A stretch of DNA of 64,000 bases from an uncultured Pseudomonadota bacterium (GCA_903951825.1 CAJBDJ010000035.1:29653-93652); one strand, 5' to 3'; shown: positions 8,262-18,272, counted from the stretch's first letter. Program-made: numbers and translations. The notes: generated by a model from the letters alone, not told the origin.

Positions 8262-10552
8262 GCGTTTGCCGCATCCAGGTGCGTGGCCTAGTGCAGGGCG
8301 TCGGCTTCCGGCCTTACGTCTGGCACCTGGCCAATGCGCTGTGCTTGAGCGGTTGGGTGCGTAACGACGGGGCCGGCGTCAGCATCGCGGTTGACGGCGA
8401 AAAAGTGGCCGAATTCTTGGTGCGCCTGCCGCTCGAATTGCCGGTTCTGGCGCGTATTGACGCAATTGAAGTCGACGACATCGAAAGTACTTCAGACCAA
8501 GGCAAACCCCGGTCGCCGGGGTTCGTCATTCTCGATAGCCAGATCGGCGCCGTAAAGACCGCCATTGGCCCCGACGCCGGCATTTGTCTTGCGTGCATCG
8601 CCGATCTCTGCAATCCGCACGGCCGGCGCTGGCGTTATGCCTTTACCACCTGCACCCATTGCGGGCCGCGGTACACGGTCAGCCGGGGGATTCCCTATGA
8701 CCGGGCACAGACCAGTCTGGCGCCCTTCCCGCTCTGCGCGCCGTGTCAGACGGAATACACCAATCCGGCGGATCGGCGCTTTCATGCCGAAACAACCTGT
8801 TGCCCGGCATGTGGCCCGCAGCTTGTTTTTTTCAACCCCGGCGCCGACCTGCCGGAAACTGACGCAGCAACTCTGGCCGACCCGCTTGCCGAGAGTGTGC
8901 GTTTGCTGCGCGCCGGAAAGATTCTGGCGATCAAGGGGCTTGGCGGTTTCCATCTGGCGTGCGACGCGCGCAATGGCGCCGCCGTTGCCGAGTTGCGCCG
9001 GCGCAAGCAACGTGAGGCCAAGCCGTTTGCCGTGATGGCGCTGAACAGCGCTTCGCTGGCCGCTTACGCGACGATTGAGACAGCGCAGGAAGCACTGCGC
9101 GACAGTCCGGCGGCACCTATCGTGCTGTGCCCGAAAGCTGCCGACGAATTGCCCGGCGTTGCCCCCGATCTGGCCTGGCTTGGCGTCATGCGTCCGGCAA
9201 CGCCGCTGCACCTGCTGCTCTGGCATGAGGCCGCCGGGCGCCCGGCGGGTTGCGACTGGCTGGCGGCGCCGCACGAACTCGTGCTGGTGATGACCAGCGC
9301 CAACCCGCAGGGAGAGCCGCTGGTCATCGCGAACGCCGAGGCGCAGCAAAGGCTGGGCGGGATCGCCGATGCCTTCCTGATGCATGACCGCGAAATTGTC
9401 ATTCGCTGCGACGATTCGCTCGTTAAGCCCGGCGCCGTCCTGCGTCGCGCCCGTGGCTACGCGCCGCTGCCGATTGCGCTGGCCGAGGATGGCCCGACGG
9501 TTCTGGCGCTCGGCGCCTACCTCAAAAATACGCTGTGCGTTATGCACGGGCGACAGGCTTTTCTCTCGCAACATATTGGCGGTCTTGACAACGCGGCGAC
9601 GATCGGTTTTCTGGAGGAGAGCGTGGCGCACCTGCTGACCATTCTCGATCTCAAGCCGGCGTTGATCGCCCACGACCTGCATCCCGATTTCGCCTCGACG
9701 CATCTGGCGCTGCGTCTGGCGGCCGAGTTCGATGTACCGGCTATCGGCGTCGCCCATCACCACGCGCACATCGCGGCGATTTGCGCCGAGCACGGCATCA
9801 ATGAGCCGCTGCTTGGCATGGCGCTGGACGGCGTCGGCCTCGGCCCCGATGGCGGCCTGTGGGGCGGCGAGTTATTGCGCATCGACGGTGCCGATTGCCG
9901 GCGCCTCGGTCACCTCAAGCCGCTGGCTTTGCCCGGCGGCGACCGCGCCGCGCGCGAACCCTGGCGAATGGCCGTCTCTGCGCTGCACGCCGCCGGCTTG
10001 AGTGCGCGGGTACCGGCATGGCTGGCCAAACGTTATCCGCAGCGCGATGCCGTGCCCTTGCTCTCAATGCTCGACAAAAACCTGCGCTGCCCGCCAACCT
10101 CCAGCCTTGGCCGTCTCTTCGACGCTGCCGCCGGCTTGCTCGGCGTGCGCGACGAATCCTTTTACGAGGGGCAGGCAGCGATCGAGCTGGAAGGTTATGC
10201 GGCCACTCATGGCGCGCTGCCGGCGATGCCCGGCGGCATGGTGCTGCAGCAAAATGTGGCCGATTTTTCGCCGCTCTTGATCACCCTTGCCGATTGCGAC
10301 AACCCCGGTTACGGCGCCGCCCTCTTTCACGCGACGCTGGCAAAGTGTCTGGCAGAGTGGATAATTAGTGCCGTCAACGCGGAAAAACTGTCGAAAATTG
10401 CAATTGGAGGGGGCTGCGCGATGAATACCATTTTGATGACCGCACTGCGAGAACACCTGATCGCCGCCGGCATCGTCGTTTTTGAGGCCATCCAGGTGCC
10501 GGCCAATGATGGCGGCCTGGCGCTGGGCCAAGCCTGGGTGGCGCGCCGCTGA
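8258..10552 (+). CDS. hypF: Carbamoyltransferase HypF
   Basis: HypF (764 residues) turns carbamoyl phosphate into the thiocarbamate precursor of the hydrogenase cyanide ligands. Domains in order: acylphosphatase-like (about 1-90, with [13 protein letters not shown]), two zinc-finger repeats (CLAC..CTHC and CAPC..CPAC, about 108-187), a YrdC-like nucleotide domain, and a Kae1-like carbamoyltransferase with [10 protein letters not shown]. The start ATG overlaps the hypB stop (ATGA); a longer reading within hypB is rejected. Length is normal. It overlaps hypC by one base. Confidence 0.97.
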   Translation: MSVCRIQVRGLVQGVGFRPYVWHLANALCLSGWVRNDGAGVSIAVDGEKVAEFLVRLPLELPVLARIDAIEVDDIESTSDQGKPRSPGFVILDSQIGAVKTAIGPDAGICLACIADLCNPHGRRWRYAFTTCTHCGPRYTVSRGIPYDRAQTSLAPFPLCAPCQTEYTNPADRRFHAETTCCPACGPQLVFFNPGADLPETDAATLADPLAESVRLLRAGKILAIKGLGGFHLACDARNGAAVAELRRRKQREAKPFAVMALNSASLAAYATIETAQEALRDSPAAPIVLCPKAADELPGVAPDLAWLGVMRPATPLHLLLWHEAAGRPAGCDWLAAPHELVLVMTSANPQGEPLVIANAEAQQRLGGIADAFLMHDREIVIRCDDSLVKPGAVLRRARGYAPLPIALAEDGPTVLALGAYLKNTLCVMHGRQAFLSQHIGGLDNAATIGFLEESVAHLLTILDLKPALIAHDLHPDFASTHLALRLAAEFDVPAIGVAHHHAHIAAICAEHGINEPLLGMALDGVGLGPDGGLWGGELLRIDGADCRRLGHLKPLALPGGDRAAREPWRMAVSALHAAGLSARVPAWLAKRYPQRDAVPLLSMLDKNLRCPPTSSLGRLFDAAAGLLGVRDESFYEGQAAIELEGYAATHGALPAMPGGMVLQQNVADFSPLLITLADCDNPGYGAALFHATLAKCLAEWIISAVNAEKLSKIAIGGGCAMNTILMTALREHLIAAGIVVFEAIQVPANDGGLALGQAWVARR

Positions 10553-10833
10553 TGTGCCTGTCGATTCCCAAACAAGTCGTTGCCTGGGAGGGTGCCGGCG
10601 ATTTTGCCTGGGTTGAGCGCGACGGCCGGCGCGAGCAAATCAACATGATGCTGCTCGGCGCGCAGCCGCTCGGCACTTGGGTATTGACCTCGCACGGCCT
10701 GGCGCGCGAAGTCCTGGCCGATGAGCAGCGCCACTTGATTGAGGATGCCCTGAGCGCCGTTGCCGCAGCGCTCGACAATAGTTACGACGCGCAACAACAC
10801 TTCCGCGATTTGTCATCGGGGCGACATGACTGA
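10552..10833 (+). CDS. hypC: HypC-family hydrogenase assembly chaperone (copy 1)
   Basis: This 93-residue protein starts [10 protein letters not shown]; the N-terminal Met-Cys is the HypC hallmark, Cys2 coordinating the Fe(CN)2CO unit with HypD. It is slightly longer than typical HypC and its sequence differs from the second copy at 11339, so it may be the HupF-type chaperone that pairs with a specific hydrogenase. It overlaps hypF by one base and the next gene by eight. Confidence 0.9.
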   Translation: MCLSIPKQVVAWEGAGDFAWVERDGRREQINMMLLGAQPLGTWVLTSHGLAREVLADEQRHLIEDALSAVAAALDNSYDAQQHFRDLSSGRHD

Positions 10834-11320
10834 GAACGTTTTTTTCGATGATCCAGCCGCCGTCATCGCCGCGCATTACGCGCAGGTCTGGGCGTCGACG
10901 GCGATGCCGGAAGCGACGGTCAATCGGCGACTGCAGGTTGCCGCCCTCGATTTTGTACGTTGTCAGGGAGACTGGCTGGGCGCCGTTGTCGCGCCGTGGG
11001 CGATTCATCTGATCCTGATCAACGGCGGCGGTCATCTGTGGGGGGAGATTCCGCCCGGGCAACGGCGCTATCTCGCCCTGCCCGGTGGCACCCTGGCTTT
11101 TGTCGCGGCCGGCGAACCGGAGATCGGCACCTGGCAATACGCCTCGTTGTGCGATTCGACCACCGCAGTCGCCGACATGAAGACCGCACGGCTGATTGCC
11201 GCCGACGGTTTGCGGATGGCTTTGGGGTTTCCGGGGGCGGCTGACGAGCCGATAACAGCGCCGCGCGCGCCGGTCTCGCGACGCGGCTTTTTGCGTCGAC
11301 TGGCCGGCAAACCTGCTTGA
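10826..11320 (+). CDS. hupJ: Hydrogenase assembly chaperone HupJ/HybE
   Basis: The 164-residue product fits the HybE/HupJ family, cytoplasmic chaperones for hydrogenase assembly. The visible core is WLGAVVAPWAIHLILINGGG, then a Gly/Pro loop and LPGG, followed by a conserved C-terminal helix region (ADMKTARLIAADGLRMAL). The C terminus ends in a basic Arg-rich tail. The ATG at 10826 overlaps hypC and is chosen over a longer frame within hypC. Family call is from pattern and operon position. Confidence 0.75.
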   Translation: MTENVFFDDPAAVIAAHYAQVWASTAMPEATVNRRLQVAALDFVRCQGDWLGAVVAPWAIHLILINGGGHLWGEIPPGQRRYLALPGGTLAFVAAGEPEIGTWQYASLCDSTTAVADMKTARLIAADGLRMALGFPGAADEPITAPRAPVSRRGFLRRLAGKPA

Positions 11321-11338
11321 CGATTGAGGAGAAAACAA

Positions 11339-11578
11339 ATGTGTCTGGCGATTCCCGCGGAAGTTGTTGAATTGCGCGACGGCGACAACGCCGTCGTCGA
11401 TCTGGCCGGCGTCCGCAAGCTCATCTCGCTGGCGCTGGTTGACGGCGTGGCGGTTGGCGACTACGTCATCGTCCACGTCGGCTATGCGCTCAACAAGCTC
11501 GATGCCCAGGAAGCTGCCAAAACACTGGCGCTCTTTACCGAACTCGGTCAACTCGACGACGCGGCAACCGTGCACTGA
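11339..11578 (+). CDS. hypC: HypC-family hydrogenase assembly chaperone (copy 2)
   Basis: The 79-residue product begins MCLAIPAEVVELRDGDNAVVD, a canonical HypC with the essential N-terminal Cys2 and a length typical of HypC. A GAGGAG ribosome site lies eight bases ahead of the ATG. The stop overlaps the start of hypD, its known partner in Fe(CN)2CO assembly, which suggests this copy is the general HypC. Confidence 0.95.
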   Translation: MCLAIPAEVVELRDGDNAVVDLAGVRKLISLALVDGVAVGDYVIVHVGYALNKLDAQEAAKTLALFTELGQLDDAATVH

Positions 11579-12720
11579 TGAAATACATCGACGAATTTCG
11601 CGATGGCACAGTCGCCCGGGGCATTGCCGGCGCCATTGCCGGCGAGGCGAGGACGGATCGCCGCTACCATTTCATGGAGTTCTGCGGCGGCCATACGCAC
11701 GCCATTTCCCGCTACGGCATCAGCGACCTGCTGCCGTCCAATGTGCAGATGATTCACGGCCCCGGTTGCCCGGTGTGCGTACTGCCGATCGGGCGTGTCG
11801 ACCAGGCGATCGGGCTGGCACTGGAACAAGGCGTGATGTTATGCACCTACGGCGACTGCCTGCGCGTGCCGGCTTCTGCTGGTTTGTCGCTGCTCAAGGC
11901 GAAGGCGCGTGGCGGTGACATCCGGATGGTTTATTCGAGCGCCGATGCCGTCGCCCTGGCGCAACGGCATCCGGACAAGCAGGTGGTTTTTTTCGCCATC
12001 GGCTTCGAGACGACGACGCCGCCCACCGCGGTGGCGATCAAGCAAGCTGCCGCCCTTGGCCTGACGAATTTTTCGGTGCTCTGCTGCCATGTGCTGACGC
12101 CCCCGGCGATTGTCAGCATTCTCGAATCGCCGGAGGTGCGCCGCTGGGGGAGTGTTCAAATTGACGGCTTCATCGGTCCGGCACACGTGTCGACAATCAT
12201 CGGCAGCCGGCCGTATGAATGTTTTGCCGAGGAATACCGCAAGCCGGTGGTGATTGCCGGTTTTGAGCCGCTTGATGTGATGCAGGCGGTGCGCATGTTG
12301 ATCCGCCAGGTCAATGATGGCCGTGCCGAGGTTGAAAACGAGTTCACGCGGGCAGTTGACCGCAACGGCAACCTGAAGGCGCAGCAACTGGTCGCCGAAG
12401 TTTTTGAAATGCGTGAACACTTTGAGTGGCGGGGCCTGGGTGTGTTGCCTCATTCAGCGCTGCGGATCCGCAGCCAGTTCGCCGAATTCGACGCCGAAGC
12501 ACGCTTTGCGCTGACCTACCAGGCGGTGCCGGATCACCGTGCCTGCCTGTGCGGCGCCATTCTGCGCGGGGTCAAAAGACCGCCGGACTGCTCGTTGTTC
12601 GGTACCGTATGCACGCCGGAAAACGCCATGGGTTCGTGCATGGTTTCGTCGGAAGGAGCCTGCGCGGCGCACTACGCTTACGGGCGTTACAAGGACATCA
12701 ACGGCGGAGAGTCGCGGTGA
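11578..12720 (+). CDS. hypD: Hydrogenase maturation iron-sulfur protein HypD
   Basis: HypD (380 residues) is a [4Fe-4S] protein on which the Fe(CN)2CO unit is built with HypC and HypE. Conserved cysteine motifs are visible: MEFCGGHTH near residue 38, HGPGCPVCVLP near 60-70, and a C-terminal set CLCG / PPDCSLFG / TVCTPENAMGSCMVSSEGAC that binds the cluster. Length is usual. It overlaps hypC at its start and hypE at its end. Confidence 0.97.
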   Translation: MKYIDEFRDGTVARGIAGAIAGEARTDRRYHFMEFCGGHTHAISRYGISDLLPSNVQMIHGPGCPVCVLPIGRVDQAIGLALEQGVMLCTYGDCLRVPASAGLSLLKAKARGGDIRMVYSSADAVALAQRHPDKQVVFFAIGFETTTPPTAVAIKQAAALGLTNFSVLCCHVLTPPAIVSILESPEVRRWGSVQIDGFIGPAHVSTIIGSRPYECFAEEYRKPVVIAGFEPLDVMQAVRMLIRQVNDGRAEVENEFTRAVDRNGNLKAQQLVAEVFEMREHFEWRGLGVLPHSALRIRSQFAEFDAEARFALTYQAVPDHRACLCGAILRGVKRPPDCSLFGTVCTPENAMGSCMVSSEGACAAHYAYGRYKDINGGESR

Positions 12721-13775
12721 GCGGCGCCAAGGCACGCAGCAGCTATGTCCGCCCCCTTGACCTCAAACAGGGGCGGGTCGAAATGGCGCATGGCGCTGGC
12801 GGGCGGGCGATGGCGCAGTTGATCGAAGAATTGTTCGCTCGCTATCTGGGCAATGAATATCTCGCGCAAGGTGACGATGGCGCCTTGCTGCCGGCAATCG
12901 GCAGCGGGCAACTGGTCATGGCCACCGATTGCCACGTCGTTTCGCCGCTTTTCTTCCCCGGCGGCGACATCGGCTGCCTGTCGGTGCACGGGACAATCAA
13001 CGATGTCGCGATGATGGGCGCGCAACCTTTGTGGCTGGCCGCCGGCTTCATTCTCGAAGAAGGCCTTTTGCTCGCCGATCTGGCGCGCATCGTGCAAAGC
13101 ATGGCAGCAGCGTCCACGGCGGCCGGTGTGCCGATTGTCACCGGCGATACCAAGGTCGTCGAACGCGGCAAGGGCGACGGGGTATTCATCACGACGACTG
13201 GAGTCGGCGTAGTGGCACCGGGCATGGCGCTCTCAGGCAATCAGGCGCGTGCCGGCGATGCGATTCTGGTTTCCGGTACGCTCGGCGATCATGGCATGGC
13301 GATCATGGCCGAGCGCGAGAGTCTTGGTTTTAATGCACCGATCGTCTCTGACACGGCGGCGCTGCACGGCCTGATTGCCGCGATGCGTGCGAGCGGAGCC
13401 GAAATTCATGTTTTGCGCGATCCGACGCGCGGCGGTCTGGCGGCGACGCTCAACGAAATCGCCCGTCAGAGCAAGGTTGGCATGATGTTGCACGAAAAAG
13501 CCTTGCCGATCCGGCCGGCGGTCAACGCCGCCTGCGAGTTTCTCGGTCTTGATCCGCTGTATGTTGCCAACGAGGGCAAGCTGCTGGCCATTTGCGCTGC
13601 CGGCGATGCCGACAGGTTGCTGGCGGCAATGCGCGCTCACCCGCTGGGCAGCGCGGCGGCGATCGTCGGAACAGTGCATGACGATGATCATCATTTTGTG
13701 CAAATGACCACCAGCTTCGGCGGCAAGCGCATTGTCGACTGGCTGGGCGGCGAGCAATTGCCGCGCATTTGTTGA
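12717..13775 (+). CDS. hypE: Hydrogenase maturation dehydratase HypE
   Basis: HypE (352 residues) dehydrates the thiocarbamate made by HypF to thiocyanate. It has the PurM-like fold with MAHGAGGRAM near the N terminus and ends in PRIC, whose C-terminal Cys is the carbamoylated residue. The GTG at 12717 overlaps the hypD stop (GTGA) and gives the expected size; a longer frame inside hypD is rejected. It closes the maturation operon and converges on nadA. Confidence 0.96.
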   Translation: MSGAKARSSYVRPLDLKQGRVEMAHGAGGRAMAQLIEELFARYLGNEYLAQGDDGALLPAIGSGQLVMATDCHVVSPLFFPGGDIGCLSVHGTINDVAMMGAQPLWLAAGFILEEGLLLADLARIVQSMAAASTAAGVPIVTGDTKVVERGKGDGVFITTTGVGVVAPGMALSGNQARAGDAILVSGTLGDHGMAIMAERESLGFNAPIVSDTAALHGLIAAMRASGAEIHVLRDPTRGGLAATLNEIARQSKVGMMLHEKALPIRPAVNAACEFLGLDPLYVANEGKLLAICAAGDADRLLAAMRAHPLGSAAAIVGTVHDDDHHFVQMTTSFGGKRIVDWLGGEQLPRIC

Positions 13776-13847
13776 GTCCCGCCCGCTGACCTCCCCGGCT
13801 CAAGCCATGCCGGAGAACCCGGCCGCCGAGGCAACCTCGCCGCCGTT

Positions 13848-14945
13848 TCAGGAAATCGCCAACATCCTCTCAAGCGCCAGCTTTGCCAGTTTTGCCTCGT
13901 GCTCAGGCACGCGGATGGCATTGACGACCTTGCCGGCGACGAGGTTTTCCAGTGTCCATGCCAAGTGCTGCGGATCAATCCGCTGCATTGTCGAACACAT
14001 GCAGATGGTGCTGGCCATAAATTGCACGATCTTGTTTTGCGGCAGGACTTCCTTCGCCAGACGATCAACCAGATTCAATTCGGTACCGACCAGCCAGCGC
14101 GTGCCGGCGGGTGCTTCCTTGACGATTCTGAGGATTTGCTCGGTCGAACCGACATAATCGGCGGCGCTGCAGACCGCAAAATTGCATTCCGGATGAGCAA
14201 TCACCTTGCCCTCGGGATATTTGGCGCGAAAGGCGTCTATGTGAGGCTTCTGGAACATCTGGTGTACCGAGCAGTGACCTTTCCAGAGCAATATTTTCGC
14301 CTGCCGGATTTGCTCCAGCGTCAGGCCGCCGAATTCAAGATCGGGATCCCAGACAACCATATCTTCCGGCGCGATGCCCAGGTTGTGCCCCGTCCACCGA
14401 CCGAGGTGCTGATCCGGAAAAAACAGAATCTTCGGACGCCGCGCGAAAGCCCACTGGGCAATGGCTCCGGCGTTTGACGAGGTGCATACGATGCCGCCAT
14501 GTTCACCGCAGAAGGCTTTCAGGTCGGCAGCCGAATTAATGTAAGTCACCGGGGTAATTTCTGCTTCGGCGTTGAACACCTCGTTGAGTTCGCGCCAGCA
14601 GCGCTCGACCTTGGCCAGGTTGGCCATGTCAGCCATCGAACAGCCGGCGGCGAGGTCGGGCAGAATGGCCAACTGGTTCGACGCCGTCATGATGTCGGCC
14701 ACTTCGGCCATGAAATGAACGCCGCAGAAAACCACGTATTCCGCATCGGCTTGCGAGGCAAGGCGCGAGAGTTTGAGGGAATCGCCAGTCAGGTCAGCAT
14801 GTTGATAGACATCGGCGCGCTGGTAGTGATGACAAAGAATGACTGCCCGCTTGCCAAGGGCGGCACGGGCATCCCGAATTCGTTGGTGACAAGCCTCGTC
14901 CGACATTTTGTTAAACGGATCGAAGGCAATGATAGCTGTCTGCAT
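13848..14945 (-). CDS. nadA: Quinolinate synthase NadA
   Basis: NadA (365 residues) condenses iminoaspartate with dihydroxyacetone phosphate to quinolinate in NAD synthesis, using a [4Fe-4S] cluster. Visible family blocks are ILCHHYQRADVYQHAD, FCGVHFMAEVA (Cys74), AHPECNFAVCSAADYVGSTEQ and the C-terminal MASTICMCSTMQ. Length matches the bacterial enzyme. The gene converges on hypE, with 72 bases between them. No nadB or nadC is nearby. Confidence 0.96.
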   Translation of the reverse strand: MQTAIIAFDPFNKMSDEACHQRIRDARAALGKRAVILCHHYQRADVYQHADLTGDSLKLSRLASQADAEYVVFCGVHFMAEVADIMTASNQLAILPDLAAGCSMADMANLAKVERCWRELNEVFNAEAEITPVTYINSAADLKAFCGEHGGIVCTSSNAGAIAQWAFARRPKILFFPDQHLGRWTGHNLGIAPEDMVVWDPDLEFGGLTLEQIRQAKILLWKGHCSVHQMFQKPHIDAFRAKYPEGKVIAHPECNFAVCSAADYVGSTEQILRIVKEAPAGTRWLVGTELNLVDRLAKEVLPQNKIVQFMASTICMCSTMQRIDPQHLAWTLENLVAGKVVNAIRVPEHEAKLAKLALERMLAIS

Positions 14946-14977
14946 GCTGTTCTCTAAGCGGTGATTCGGTAAAGCAA

Positions 14978-15430
14978 TTAGCCCTGATGCCAGGGCAGTC
15001 CGGCATGACGCCAGCCGTTGACCTTGTTGCGCTGTCCCTCGGCGTCCTTGTCGCCCTCAAACCCTTCGAGGACGTTATAACTGTCGTTGAAGCCGTTTTC
15101 CGTTGCCAGACGCGCGGCAGCATCCGAGCGTGCGCCGCTGCGGCAAATGAAAAGCACCAGCGACTCGTGATCGACCTGGCGCTTTAGCTCGGCCAGAAAA
15201 TTCGGGTTGCGAACGCTGCCCGGATATTGATTCAACTCAATTTCCACCGCCTCGGGAATACGCCCGACCCAGTCCCACTCGGCGCGCGAACGCACATCGA
15301 CCAGTCTGGCTCCCGGTGCCAGACGCAAAATCTCAAACGCCTCGCGCGGCGTCAGCGCCCCTTCGTAAGGCAGTTCAAGCGCTTTGGCACGCGCCTGCGA
15401 CAAGCGGAGGATTTCAGTTAACCTGCCCAT
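14978..15430 (-). CDS. Single-domain rhodanese-like sulfurtransferase
   Basis: The 150-residue product has the rhodanese signature LVDVRSRAEWDWVGRIPEAVEIEL and an active-site loop CRSGARS, with the Cys persulfide residue near 112. It lacks a signal peptide and is probably cytoplasmic. It is 32 bases upstream of nadA on the same strand, so both may be co-transcribed; sulfur delivery to the NadA cluster is only a speculation from adjacency. Substrate unknown. Confidence 0.85.
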   Translation of the reverse strand: MGRLTEILRLSQARAKALELPYEGALTPREAFEILRLAPGARLVDVRSRAEWDWVGRIPEAVEIELNQYPGSVRNPNFLAELKRQVDHESLVLFICRSGARSDAAARLATENGFNDSYNVLEGFEGDKDAEGQRNKVNGWRHAGLPWHQG

Positions 15431-15477
15431 ATCAATAGCCTGCTAATATTCGAGGCCGACAGTATAGGGCAGACCAG

Positions 15478-16647
15478 ATGGGCCACGAGCATCACCACGT
15501 AGCATCCGCTACACCCGCCGACCGTGCGCAAGAGGCGCAACATGCTACCTGGGTCAGCGTTGCAGTCAATTTCGTGATGACCCTGCTGCAACTGATCGTT
15601 GGCTACTTCGCCCACTCCCAGTCGTTGATTGCCCACGGCCTGCACTCTTTTTCCGACTTGCTCTCAGATTTTCTGGTGATTTACGCTACACGCCAAAGCG
15701 CTCATCCGGCCGACAGCGCCCATCCCTACGGACACGCCCGCATTGAAACTGCCGCTACGCTCATCCTCGGACTCTCGCTGGCGACGATAGGCGGCGGCAT
15801 CCTGTGGGAATCCGGTCTCCGCCTGCAACATATTGAAGCGCTGCCGACGGTCGAGCTGTCGGCGCTGTGGGTGGCGATTGCCACCGTGATTTCCAAGGAG
15901 GCCCTCTATCGTTATCTGATCGGCGTTGGCGAGCGCATGCGTTCGCAACTGATGATCGCCAATGCCTTGCACACCCGTGCTGATGCGGCGTCCGCGCTGG
16001 TCGTTGTGGTGGGCATCGGCGGCGCCTTGATGGGTTGGTCTTTTCTCGATCTGCTGGCCGCCGCGCTGATGGGCTTCATGATCCTGCGTATGGGTCTTGG
16101 CCTTGGTTGGGGGGCAATGAAAGAACTAATCGACACCGGCCTGGATGAAATCCAGGTGGCGGCCATCAACAAGACGCTGCAGGAGACACCTGGCGTGCTT
16201 GGCTTGCACGAACTACGCACCCGGCGCATGGCACATCAGGCGCTGGTCGATGCTCATGTACAGGTAGATTCCCGGATCAGCGTTTCGGAGGGGCACAGAA
16301 TTGCCGAACTGGCACGCTCGCGCGTCCTGCGGGAACATCCGGAGGTGCTCGACGTGCTGGTGCACATTGACCCTGAAGACGATCTCGAACCGGACTTCAC
16401 GGCGCACCGGCTACCGGGGCGCGAGGCTGTTCTCAAAGAATTACAGCCACTGCTCGAAGGTCTGCCGGTGGCCGACCGAGTCGTTTTGCATTATCTAAAC
16501 GGCGGCGTCGAGGTTGAGCTCTTCCTTGATCAGGCGTTTTTCATCACGGGAGAAGCGCTGCAACTTGCGCAAACTTCAATCATGTCTCGCCTGGGGCAGC
16601 ACCTCGCCATACGCAGCGTTTCAATCAATTGCCACATTGCACCGTAG
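15478..16647 (+). CDS. Cation diffusion facilitator metal transporter with long C-terminal extension
   Basis: A 389-residue CDF-family exporter of divalent metal ions, driven by proton exchange. Membrane helices cover about residues 25-215. Metal-site motifs are HSFSD in TM2 and HTRAD in TM5 (HxxxD in both), a pattern more like Zn/Fe than Mn carriers. A cytoplasmic ferredoxin-like domain follows (about 230-300), then about 90 further residues not typical of short CDFs. Its stop codon lies within an NtrC site of the downstream glnA promoter region. Confidence 0.88.
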   Translation: MGHEHHHVASATPADRAQEAQHATWVSVAVNFVMTLLQLIVGYFAHSQSLIAHGLHSFSDLLSDFLVIYATRQSAHPADSAHPYGHARIETAATLILGLSLATIGGGILWESGLRLQHIEALPTVELSALWVAIATVISKEALYRYLIGVGERMRSQLMIANALHTRADAASALVVVVGIGGALMGWSFLDLLAAALMGFMILRMGLGLGWGAMKELIDTGLDEIQVAAINKTLQETPGVLGLHELRTRRMAHQALVDAHVQVDSRISVSEGHRIAELARSRVLREHPEVLDVLVHIDPEDDLEPDFTAHRLPGREAVLKELQPLLEGLPVADRVVLHYLNGGVEVELFLDQAFFITGEALQLAQTSIMSRLGQHLAIRSVSINCHIAP

Positions 16648-16683
16648 TGGTGCCTGCGTCTCATTGCTGCACTTTTGCGGTGC
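16639..16683 (+). promoter_or_regulatory. Two NtrC binding sites upstream of glnA
   Basis: GCACCGTAGTGGTGC (16639-16653) and GCACTTTTGCGGTGC (16669-16683) both fit the NtrC consensus GCAC-N7-GTGC. Their centres are 30 bases apart (about three helical turns) and lie about 98 and 128 bases before the predicted glnA start, close to the spacing of the strong enhancer pair at enteric glnA. The first site overlaps the CDF gene's stop codon. Confidence 0.85.
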
Positions 16684-16747
16684 CCCCAAACTTCGGTTAT
16701 TGACGCCATCTCCTTGTGGCAAAATGTAAAACTTTTCAACAAAGCAT

Positions 16748-16763
16748 TGGCACGCTTTCTGCT
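16748..16763 (+). promoter_or_regulatory. Sigma-54 promoter of glnA
   Basis: TTGGCACGCTTTCTGCT matches the sigma-54 consensus TTGGCACG-N4-TTGCW with one mismatch; GG (16749-16750) and GC (16761-16762) are spaced correctly at -24/-12. Predicted start is near 16774, giving a leader of about 65 bases. NtrB and NtrC are encoded at 23167-25704. Confidence 0.85.
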
Positions 16764-16838
16764 AAATTTGCTTCGTTGTGAATTTTTTGACATTCGCCGG
16801 TCGAGCCGGCAACTTGTTTTCTTAGGAGATTGACGCTT

Positions 16839-18254
16839 ATGGCAACCCCGCAAGACGTGATGAAGATGGTCAAGGAAAACGACGCAAAGTTCGTCGATTT
16901 CCGTTTCACCGATACCCGTGGCAAGGAACAGCACGTCACCGTGCCGGTCTCCGCCTTTGATGAAGACAAGTTTGAAAACGGTCACGCTTTTGACGGCTCC
17001 TCGATCGCCGGCTGGAAGGGAATTCAAGCTTCCGACATGCAGCTGAACCCGGATCCGAACACTGCCTATATCGACCCTTTCTTTGACGAAACCACCATCG
17101 TCCTGACCTGTGACGTCGTTGATCCGGCCGATGGTCGCGGTTACGACCGTGACCCGCGTTCGATTGCCAAGCGTGCTGAAGCCTACCTGAAATCCACCGG
17201 CATCGGCGACACCGCTTATTTTGGCCCGGAGCCTGAATTCTTCATTTTCGACGGCGTCGAGTGGGGCGTTGACATGTCCGGCTGCTCCTTGAAAATCCAT
17301 TCTTCCGAAGCCGCCTGGGGTTCGGGCGAAAAGAGTGACGGCAACGGCGCTACCGGCCACCGTCCGACGGTCAAGGGTGGTTATTTCCCGGTTCCGCCGG
17401 TCGACAGCCTGCACGACATCCGTTCTGCCATGGTGCTGACCCTGGAATCCCTCGGTGTGCCGGTTGAAGTCCACCACCACGAAGTTGCCACTGCCGGTCA
17501 GTGCGAAATCGGTACCGTTTTCTCGACGCTCGTGAAACGTGCCGACTGGACGCAAATTCTCAAGTACGTGGTACACAATGTGGCTCACCAGTACGGCAAA
17601 ACCGCCACTTTCATGCCGAAGCCCATCGTCGGCGACAACGGCTCGGGAATGCACGTTCACCAGTCGATCTGGAAGGACGGCAAGAACCTGTTTGCCGGTG
17701 ACGGCTATGCCGGCCTGTCGGAAAACGCCCTCTTCTACATTGGTGGCATCATCAAGCACGCCAAGGCGCTGAATGCGATTACCAATCCGGGCACCAACTC
17801 CTACAAGCGTCTGGTTCCGCACTACGAGGCGCCGGTCAAGCTGGCTTATTCGGCCAAAAACCGTTCAGCTTCGATCCGCATTCCGCACGTTGCCTCGACC
17901 AAAGGGCGTCGTATCGAAACACGCTTCCCGGATCCGATCGCCAACCCTTACCTGTGTTTCTCCGCGCTGCTGATGGCCGGTCTTGATGGTATCCAGAACA
18001 AGATTCATCCCGGCGATCCGGCCGACAAAAATCTTTACGACTTGCCGCCGGAAGAGGATGCAAAGATCCCGACCGTCTGCGCCAGCCTCGAAGAAGCCCT
18101 CGCCAACCTGGACAAGGATCGTGAATTCCTGACCCGCGGCGGCGTTTTCTCCAACGAGTGGATTGATGCCTTCATTGCCCTGAAAATGGAAGAAGTGAAT
18201 CGCGTTCGCATGACCACCCATCCGGTTGAGTTTGATCTGTATTACAGCTGCTAA
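16839..18254 (+). CDS. glnA: Glutamine synthetase type I
   Basis: GlnA (471 residues) makes glutamine from glutamate and ammonia and is the main ammonia-assimilating enzyme. The sequence shows the [12 protein letters not shown] loop, the catalytic EPEFFIFD, and [10 protein letters not shown]. Tyr400 in NLYDLPPEE is the adenylylation site of the GSI-beta class. An AGGAG sits ahead of the ATG at 16839. Transcription is under a sigma-54 promoter with two NtrC sites and ends at a strong hairpin at 18273. Length is typical. Confidence 0.98.
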   Translation: MATPQDVMKMVKENDAKFVDFRFTDTRGKEQHVTVPVSAFDEDKFENGHAFDGSSIAGWKGIQASDMQLNPDPNTAYIDPFFDETTIVLTCDVVDPADGRGYDRDPRSIAKRAEAYLKSTGIGDTAYFGPEPEFFIFDGVEWGVDMSGCSLKIHSSEAAWGSGEKSDGNGATGHRPTVKGGYFPVPPVDSLHDIRSAMVLTLESLGVPVEVHHHEVATAGQCEIGTVFSTLVKRADWTQILKYVVHNVAHQYGKTATFMPKPIVGDNGSGMHVHQSIWKDGKNLFAGDGYAGLSENALFYIGGIIKHAKALNAITNPGTNSYKRLVPHYEAPVKLAYSAKNRSASIRIPHVASTKGRRIETRFPDPIANPYLCFSALLMAGLDGIQNKIHPGDPADKNLYDLPPEEDAKIPTVCASLEEALANLDKDREFLTRGGVFSNEWIDAFIALKMEEVNRVRMTTHPVEFDLYYSC

Positions 18255-18272
18255 GCCGGTATTGCTCAAAGA

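Noticed and set aside
8492..9793. 433-codon minus-strand frame opposite hypF
   Set aside because: Antisense shadow of hypF in GC-rich DNA, rich in Arg and Gly without family features.
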